From: an uncultured Caryophanales bacterium
Lineage (GTDB): Bacteria > Bacillota_I > Bacilli_A > RF39 > UBA660
Length of the DNA stretch: 9,734 nucleotides
Reading direction: 5' to 3'
Assembly (NCBI GenBank): GCA_947169395.1
Contig: CAMVPJ010000041.1
Location: 1-9,734, forward strand
Translations under genes and position numbers: made by a program
Part shown: positions 5,241 through 9,734 of the stretch, one piece after another
How positions within the stretch are numbered: position 1 is the stretch's first letter
Layout of the letters: each line of letters opens with the position of its first letter
The notes under the pieces: model-generated
Told to the model about the DNA's origin: nothing
Databases searched by the model: none
Seen by the model: the letters and a program-made list of their open reading frames with translations, nothing else

Positions 5241-7478
5241 ATGAATAGTGATTATATTAAAGGTAGTTATAGAAGTAGTATATTTGAGAAAGGTTTATTT
5301 GTAATAGGTCTTTTTAAAGTAGAAGAAACAAATATAGATGAGATGCGAATATATGTTAATAGAACTATTACTTTTAAAGGAAACTTTGAAGCATTAAATA
5401 GGGGAGAATTATACAAGTTTTATGGTGATTATGTAGATCATCCTAAGTATGGTTTTCAATTTGATGTTTCTAGTTATGAAGTAGTTAAACCTGAAGGAAA
5501 AGACGGTGTAATTGCTTACCTTTCTAGTGGTATATTTGGTGGTATTGGAAAGAATACAGCTAGATTAATAGTAAATACATTAGGTGAGGATGCGCTTGAT
5601 TTAATTGTTGAAGATAAAAATATACTTGATAAAATTCCTAAATTAAGCATGAAGAAAAAAGCACTTATTTATAATACTTTAAAAGAAAATGAGGATAGTA
5701 GAAGATCAATTGTTGAACTTACTAATTGTGGATTTAATATAAATGATGCATCTGAAATTTACAAAGTATATAAAGAAAACACTTTAAAAACTTTAGAACA
5801 TAATCCTTATAGTATGATTAATGTAGTTAAAAATATAACTTTTCCTAAAATTGATGAGATAAGAGATAGTTTTGATATAGATATTACTGATTCTAGAAGG
5901 CTTGAAGCATGTATTCTGTATTGTATGAGTGAACTTAGTTTTGAAAACGGTGATACATATTTAAATTATGATGAAATTAAGGATAAAGTAAATAAATATA
6001 ACCATATTAATATTGAAGATGATTTATTTGATGATTGTATAGAGAGTTTAGTTTCTGACCTAAGGATTGTTAGAGAGGATGATAAATACTTTCTATCAGA
6101 AATGTATAGTGCAGAAGAATATATTGCATCAATAATTACTGATTTATCTTTAAGAAAACCTAATAATTTTGTAAAAATTGATAAATTTATTAAAGAGTTA
6201 GAAAAGAAAAATAGTATTACATATAATGATATACAAAAAGAGGCTATCAATAAGGCTATTAATAACCATGTAACAATAATAACAGGTGGTCCTGGAGTAG
6301 GAAAAACTACCATAATAAAAGCAATACTTGATGTATATAGAAAAATATATAAATTAGATGATGAAGTTTTAATGGAACGTGTAATGTTACTTGCTCCAAC
6401 AGGTAGAGCTGCTAAAAGAATGATGGAATCTACTAATTTTAGAGCTAAAACAATTCATAGTTTTTTAAAGTGGGATAAGGAAAATAATACATTTGGTGTG
6501 AATGAATTCAATAAAGATTTTCATAGATTTTTTGTCATTGATGAAGCTAGTATGATTGATAATGATTTATTTTATAATTTATTACAAGCCTTAAGAAGTA
6601 ATATAAAATTAGTAATAGTTGGAGATTTTAATCAGTTACCTAGTGTTAGAGCTGGTAATGTACTTCGTGATTTAATTAATTCAAATATAGTTGATACAGT
6701 TCACTTAAATTATTTATATCGCCAAAAAGATACTAGTTATATACCAGTACTTGCTCGAGAAATAAAAGATAATCAGTTATCTAATTTTTTAGAAAAGAAA
6801 GATGATTATATATTCTTAAAATGTAGTGATGACTTAATTATTCCAAGATTAATTGATGCATGTAAACTAGCTATTAATAAAGGTTATAATTATAAACGTA
6901 TTCAAGTTATGGCTCCAATGTATGCAGGAATAAATGGAATTGATAATTTAAATAAAGTTTTACAAAATGTTTTTAATCCAAGAAGTAGTGATAAAAAAGA
7001 AATTAGTTATGGAGATATAGTTTATCGTGTAGGAGATAAAGTATTACAACTTGTAAATATTCCTGATTCAAATGTATTTAATGGTGATATAGGGATTATT
7101 ATTGCAATTGAAGATGCTAACGAAACTGAAAGTGGTAAAAGAGAGATTGTAATAGATTTTGATGGCAATATAGTAAGATATGATACATCCGCACTCATTA
7201 ATATCCGTCATGGATTTATTATGAGTATTCATAAGTCTCAAGGTAGTGAGTTTGATCTTGTTATAATGCCAATTTGTAATAGTTATAAAAGAATGCTTTA
7301 TAGAAAAATAATTTATACAGGAATTACTAGAGCAAAAAGAAAACTAATCTTAATAGGAGAGACTAGTGCATTTATTTATAGTGTCGAAAATACAAGAGAA
7401 CATATAAGAAAAACAGATTTAATAAATAAAATGCATAAAATAAAAAATATGAGAGATAATATAGATGTATATAGTTAA
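5241..7478 (+). CDS. recD2: RecD2-type (YrrC-like) ATP-dependent 5'-3' DNA helicase
   Basis: This 745-residue protein is close to the usual RecD2 length. The N-terminal region has the family's strand-rich domain with HPKYGFQF, then tandem helix-hairpin-helix-like segments (SSGIFGGIGKNTARLI, about 95-110). The SF1B helicase core follows: Walker A GGPGVGKTT (349-357), Walker B DEAS (434-437), motif III GDFNQLPS (461-468), an LYRQ arginine motif, HGFIMSIHKSQGSE (657-670) and TGITRAK (693-699). All motifs are intact. RecD2 enzymes in bacteria lacking RecBC act alone on 5'-tailed DNA in repair and replication fork maintenance; that role comes from the family. The start at 5241 has GGTGG (5232-5236) ahead of it. 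The gene has its own promoter. It ends 22 nt before the ribosome site of a 47-residue gene, which may be in the same transcript. Confidence 0.93.
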   Translation: MNSDYIKGSYRSSIFEKGLFVIGLFKVEETNIDEMRIYVNRTITFKGNFEALNRGELYKFYGDYVDHPKYGFQFDVSSYEVVKPEGKDGVIAYLSSGIFGGIGKNTARLIVNTLGEDALDLIVEDKNILDKIPKLSMKKKALIYNTLKENEDSRRSIVELTNCGFNINDASEIYKVYKENTLKTLEHNPYSMINVVKNITFPKIDEIRDSFDIDITDSRRLEACILYCMSELSFENGDTYLNYDEIKDKVNKYNHINIEDDLFDDCIESLVSDLRIVREDDKYFLSEMYSAEEYIASIITDLSLRKPNNFVKIDKFIKELEKKNSITYNDIQKEAINKAINNHVTIITGGPGVGKTTIIKAILDVYRKIYKLDDEVLMERVMLLAPTGRAAKRMMESTNFRAKTIHSFLKWDKENNTFGVNEFNKDFHRFFVIDEASMIDNDLFYNLLQALRSNIKLVIVGDFNQLPSVRAGNVLRDLINSNIVDTVHLNYLYRQKDTSYIPVLAREIKDNQLSNFLEKKDDYIFLKCSDDLIIPRLIDACKLAINKGYNYKRIQVMAPMYAGINGIDNLNKVLQNVFNPRSSDKKEISYGDIVYRVGDKVLQLVNIPDSNVFNGDIGIIIAIEDANETESGKREIVIDFDGNIVRYDTSALINIRHGFIMSIHKSQGSEFDLVIMPICNSYKRMLYRKIIYTGITRAKRKLILIGETSAFIYSVENTREHIRKTDLINKMHKIKNMRDNIDVYS

Positions 7479-7500
7479 TATATACAAATTATTCTAGTCG

Positions 7501-7507
7501 AGGTGAT
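7501..7507 (+). promoter_or_regulatory. Ribosome binding site for a TTG-started small gene
   Basis: AGGTGAT lies just upstream of two consecutive TTG codons (7509 and 7512). The nearby ATG at 7517 is in another frame and meets a stop two codons later, so a TTG must be the start if the small gene is real. Confidence 0.6.
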
Positions 7508-7511
7508 ATTG

Positions 7512-7655
7512 TTGAAATGGACTAAAAGTGCCATGCTTATTGGATTAGGTGCAATAGGTGTATTAGCTTATCAAAAATATGGTGATGCTATGAAGGATAA
7601 AGCATGTGAAGTAGTAGATTGTACTATGAATAAGATAGGCAAGAAAATGGATTAA
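7512..7655 (+). CDS. Small 47-residue protein with one hydrophobic segment, TTG start
   Basis: Starting at TTG 7512, the frame reads (M)KWTKSAMLIGLGAIGVLAY followed by a charged amphipathic tail ending NKIGKKMD. A Gly/Leu/Ile-rich hydrophobic stretch (about residues 6-19) fits a single membrane segment or a membrane-associated helix. The tail has two cysteines five residues apart. The layout recalls small YtxH-like membrane proteins of Bacillota, but I cannot place it in a family. Support comes from the AGGTGAT site, the position straight after the RecD2-type gene, and a strong hairpin terminator 15 nt after the stop. A second TTG at 7509 is an equally possible start. It is too short for most gene finders. 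Confidence 0.6.
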   Translation: MKWTKSAMLIGLGAIGVLAYQKYGDAMKDKACEVVDCTMNKIGKKMD

Positions 7656-7669
7656 CTAGAATATAAAAT

Positions 7670-7701
7670 AAAGAAAAATTAGTTATTACTAGTTTTTCTT
7701 T
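7670..7701. terminator. Bidirectional terminator between convergent genes
   Basis: A 14-bp stem (7670-7683 with 7688-7701, one G-U wobble on the plus strand) surrounds the 4-nt loop TATT. Downstream sequence is T-rich on both strands, and the hairpin touches the stop codon of the minus-strand gene. It should end transcripts of the RecD2/small-protein unit and of the TIGR04086-like gene. Confidence 0.75.
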
Positions 7702-8063
7702 TAGTTTGTATTTTTCTTATTAACACCAATTAACGAACCAAATATAGTAGTTATCGTAATAATTAAATAATATATTAAACTTTGTGGCTTAAAATTACTT
7801 AGTATTACACTTGATAACATGAGTATAGATACTATTATGAATGCTAGTCTTGCACCTTCAATAATACCTTTTTTATTAGCTCTTTTTCCCATCATAATAC
7901 CACCTATAAATGTACTTATAGTAGGTATAATAAATTTCATTATTTTAGTTATATTATCTCCTAGTATATTAAAATAACTTAATAGTGTAATTATTAGAGT
8001 AAATATTAAAACAATTACCAACATATAAAGTAAAGTTCTTCCTAAATTCTTTAAATATCTCAT
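7701..8063 (-). CDS. TIGR04086 (YrzE-like) family membrane protein
   Basis: This 120-residue, strongly hydrophobic protein has four predicted membrane segments (about 10-32, 41-60, 71-90, 95-113). A short basic loop between the second and third, GKRANKKGIIEGARLAF, is the family's recognisable signature (G-K/R-A-xx-KG-xxEG). TIGR04086 proteins are common in Bacillota and have no known biochemical role. The start is supported by AGGTGAT (complement of 8067-8073) 3 nt before the ATG. The gene is convergent with the RecD2 unit and divergent from the DUF421 gene. The 71-nt divergent gap must carry promoters for both directions, but I see no convincing -35/-10 pair on either strand. Confidence 0.8.
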   Translation of the reverse strand: MRYLKNLGRTLLYMLVIVLIFTLIITLLSYFNILGDNITKIMKFIIPTISTFIGGIMMGKRANKKGIIEGARLAFIIVSILMLSSVILSNFKPQSLIYYLIITITTIFGSLIGVNKKNTN

Positions 8064-8124
8064 TAAATCACCTATAAAATATTATGTAGTTGTATATTTT
8101 TTTATTACTTAATCATTATATATT

Positions 8125-8131
8125 AGGTGAT
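8125..8131 (+). promoter_or_regulatory. Ribosome binding site deciding the start at 8135
   Basis: AGGTGAT ends 3 nt before the ATG at 8135. An in-frame TTG at 8090 would give 15 further residues but has no SD-like site, and the family normally begins directly with the first membrane segment. Confidence 0.75.
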
Positions 8132-8134
8132 ATT

Positions 8135-8761
8135 ATGTATATATCTATAGTACTTAGAACTCTATTTATGTATTTCTTTATAATATTAGTATATAGAATC
8201 ATGGGAAAAAAAGAAGTAGGACAATTAAGTATAATAGATCTTATTGTATCAATATTAATAGCAGAACTAGTTGCTATTGCGATAGAAGCAGAAAAAAGTA
8301 TATTCTTATCAATTATTCCTATTACAATTCTAACACTCACTCAAATAGGTATAAGTTATATTACATTAAAAAATGAAAAAATTAGAGATTTAATAGATGG
8401 TAAACCTACAATAATAATTAAAAATGGTAAACTTAATTTTAAAGAGATGTCTCATTTAAGATATAGCTTAGATGATTTAGTTACACAATTAAGATTACAA
8501 GGAGTAAAGAGTATAGAGAAAGTTAAATATGCAGTCTTAGAAAATAATGGAAGCTTATCTGTATTTAGTGAGGATGAAGATTATCCACTACCACTTATAC
8601 TTGATGGAGTAATAGACTATAAAGTACTTGCAGATATTAATAAAGATTATCCATGGCTTAAAAATATAATAAGCAAAAAACAAATAGAATTAGAAGAAGT
8701 ATTCTATGCTTTTTATACCCATAATAAGTTATTTATTATTACTAAAGAAGAATTGTTGTAA
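8135..8761 (+). CDS. DUF421 / YetF-family membrane protein
   Basis: This 208-residue protein matches the DUF421 pattern. It has three membrane segments in the first 75 residues (about 3-22, 33-50, 54-76), with the signature RIMGKKEVGQLSIIDL (21-36) after the first. The cytoplasmic part starts with LIDGKPTIIIKNGKL and contains the family's DDLVTQLRLQGVKSIEKVKY segment followed by VLENNGSLSVF (about 112-144). It ends with a lysine/glutamate-rich region beyond the core domain. In Bacillus the YetF-type proteins are linked to sporulation and germination membranes, but the family is much wider and its activity unknown. The gene is divergent from the TIGR04086-like gene and upstream of der, with a weak hairpin and a der promoter in between. 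Confidence 0.88.
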   Translation: MYISIVLRTLFMYFFIILVYRIMGKKEVGQLSIIDLIVSILIAELVAIAIEAEKSIFLSIIPITILTLTQIGISYITLKNEKIRDLIDGKPTIIIKNGKLNFKEMSHLRYSLDDLVTQLRLQGVKSIEKVKYAVLENNGSLSVFSEDEDYPLPLILDGVIDYKVLADINKDYPWLKNIISKKQIELEEVFYAFYTHNKLFIITKEELL

Positions 8762-8790
8762 GAGAAATGTTTGAACTTTCTTTTTTCTTT
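8760..8790 (+). terminator. Weak terminator-like hairpin after the DUF421 gene
   Basis: AAGAGAAA (8760-8767) pairs with TTTCTTTT (8777-8784) with one G-U wobble around a 9-nt loop, and a T-rich run follows to 8790. The stem is short and nearly all A-U, so it may be only partly active. Confidence 0.35.
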
Positions 8791-8799
8791 AAAATAATG

Positions 8800-8805
8800 T
8801 ATAAT
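8800..8805 (+). promoter_or_regulatory. Consensus -10 box upstream of der
   Basis: TATAAT at 8800-8805 is a perfect -10, but the sequence 17 bases upstream (TTTCTT, 8777-8782) is a poor -35, and TTGAAC at 8771-8776 is too far away. Transcription would start near 8812, on the ribosome site, giving a very short or almost leaderless der message. Confidence 0.4.
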
Positions 8806-8821
8806 AACCTCGGTGATGTTT

Positions 8822-9734
8822 ATGAAAAGACCAGTTGTCGCACTTGTAGGTAGACCCAATGTAGGTAAAAGTACAATATTTAATAAATTAATTGGTAAGA
8901 AAGTATCAATAATAGAAGATACACCAGGAGTTACTAGAGATAGAATATATGGTATAGTTAAGACTAATGAGACTGAGTTTCATTTAATAGATACAGGTGG
9001 TATTGAAAAAGAAAATGATAACTTTAATAGTGAGATAAAAGTACAAGCTTCTCTTGCAATAGATGAGGCTGATATCGTTTTGTTTGTTGTAGATGGTAAA
9101 GAAGGGTTAACTTCCGATGATTACGTAGTACGTGACATGCTTAAAAAGATTGCAAGTCGTGTAATTGTAGTTATTAATAAATGTGATAGTAAAAAGTTTA
9201 AAGATAATGAATATGATTTTTATTCTTTAGGTTTTTCTGAATACTTGAGTGTTAGTGGAGAACAGGGAGATGGAATATATGAACTACTTGATGCTATTAC
9301 ATCAATGATACCTAAATACGAATCTGAAGCAGATGATTCTATTAAGTTTTCTATAATAGGTAGACCTAATGTAGGTAAAAGTAGTTTAGTAAATGCAATT
9401 CTTAATGAAGATAGAGCAATTGTATCAAATATTGCAGGTACTACTCGTGATGCGGTTGATACAAAGTTTAAATATCATGGAAAAGAGTTTACTGTAATAG
9501 ATACTGCAGGTATGCGTAAAAAAGGTAGGGTATATGAAAATATTGAAAAGTATAGCTTACTTCGTAGTATGAAAGCAATAGATAGATCTGATGTATGTGT
9601 TATTGTAATAGATGCAGTGGAAGGAATAGTAGAACATGATAAACATATTGCAGGATATGCACTTGATGCAAATAAACCAGTTGTACTTGTTGTAAATAAG
9701 TGGGATACAATAGATAATAAAGAAGACGAATTAA
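8822..9734 (+). CDS. der: GTPase Der (EngA), ribosome assembly factor; 3' end beyond window
   Basis: Der carries two tandem GTPase domains and acts in late assembly of the 50S subunit. All nucleotide-binding motifs of both domains are visible. Domain 1 has GRPNVGKST (10-18), TPGVTRD (34-40), DTGG (57-60) and NKCD (119-122). Domain 2 has GRPNVGKS (180-187), AGTTRD (205-210), DTAG (227-230) and NKWD (292-295). The frame is open to the window edge with 304 codons seen, compared with about 435 in the family, so the C-terminal KH-like domain is missing only because the window ends. MKRPVVALVG matches the usual Der start. GGTGAT (8812-8817) precedes the ATG at 8822; an in-frame ATG at 8816 overlaps that site and is less likely. 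Confidence 0.96.
   Translation, partial: MKRPVVALVGRPNVGKSTIFNKLIGKKVSIIEDTPGVTRDRIYGIVKTNETEFHLIDTGGIEKENDNFNSEIKVQASLAIDEADIVLFVVDGKEGLTSDDYVVRDMLKKIASRVIVVINKCDSKKFKDNEYDFYSLGFSEYLSVSGEQGDGIYELLDAITSMIPKYESEADDSIKFSIIGRPNVGKSSLVNAILNEDRAIVSNIAGTTRDAVDTKFKYHGKEFTVIDTAGMRKKGRVYENIEKYSLLRSMKAIDRSDVCVIVIDAVEGIVEHDKHIAGYALDANKPVVLVVNKWDTIDNKEDEL

Noticed and set aside
5966..6313. Minus-strand open frame of 115 codons inside the RecD2-type gene
   Set aside because: It covers the Walker A region on the opposite strand and is explained by the intact helicase gene.
5241..7478. Defence-system helicase
   Set aside because: Length, N-terminal domain and motifs fit ordinary chromosomal RecD2, and no nuclease or other defence partner is adjacent.
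8116..8340. Minus-strand open frame of 74 codons overlapping the start of the DUF421 gene
   Set aside because: It is antisense to a clear family match and its ribosome site is not visible.
133..8761. Mollicutes-type code with TGA as tryptophan
   Set aside because: Every visible tryptophan is TGG and all genes reach family-typical lengths without in-frame TGA. The absence of TGA stops is from only eight genes.

Overview
The window comes from a very AT-rich, Gram-positive-type chromosome. It carries standard-code genes (tryptophan is always TGG; all eight visible stops are TAA or TAG), SD-type ribosome sites, and a gene complement of RecD2, Der, a YetF/DUF421 protein, a TIGR04086/YrzE-like protein and a DUF1292-like protein. 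Together these point to Bacillota, most likely a low-GC gut lineage near the Bacilli/Mollicutes border. That placement is inferred from composition and gene families; no rRNA is present.

Left half (1-5203): four plus-strand genes form an accessory-looking block. A strong extended -10 promoter drives a type IV prepilin-like protein whose C-terminal half is an exported domain followed by a second membrane segment. Next come a small DUF1292-like gene and, 2 nt later, a 590-residue charged helical cytoplasmic protein that I do not recognise. The fourth gene, with its own promoter, encodes a signal-peptide protein with two copies of the same exported domain seen in the prepilin and a C-terminal membrane anchor. 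That domain, present three times in the window, carries a conserved Cys pair and a D-A-W-A motif. It links the first and fourth genes and is the best candidate here for an undescribed system, probably a surface apparatus with a pilin-like anchor, a two-domain partner and cytoplasmic helpers. Its function cannot be read from the sequence.

Right half (5204-9734): housekeeping genes. A compact terminator/promoter overlap separates the block from a RecD2-type helicase gene, which is followed by a 47-residue membrane-type small protein with a TTG start. A bidirectional terminator separates this from a convergent TIGR04086-like membrane protein gene. Divergent from that is a DUF421/YetF-type gene, and the window ends inside der, whose product is the double-GTPase ribosome assembly factor (304 codons visible). 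Ribosome sites shift from AGGAGG-type in the left block to mainly GGTGAT-type in the right half.

The first 50 bases hold two imperfect 22-nt direct repeats of unknown origin. No tRNA, rRNA, CRISPR array or intact insertion sequence was seen, and no gene-free stretch exceeds 300 bases.
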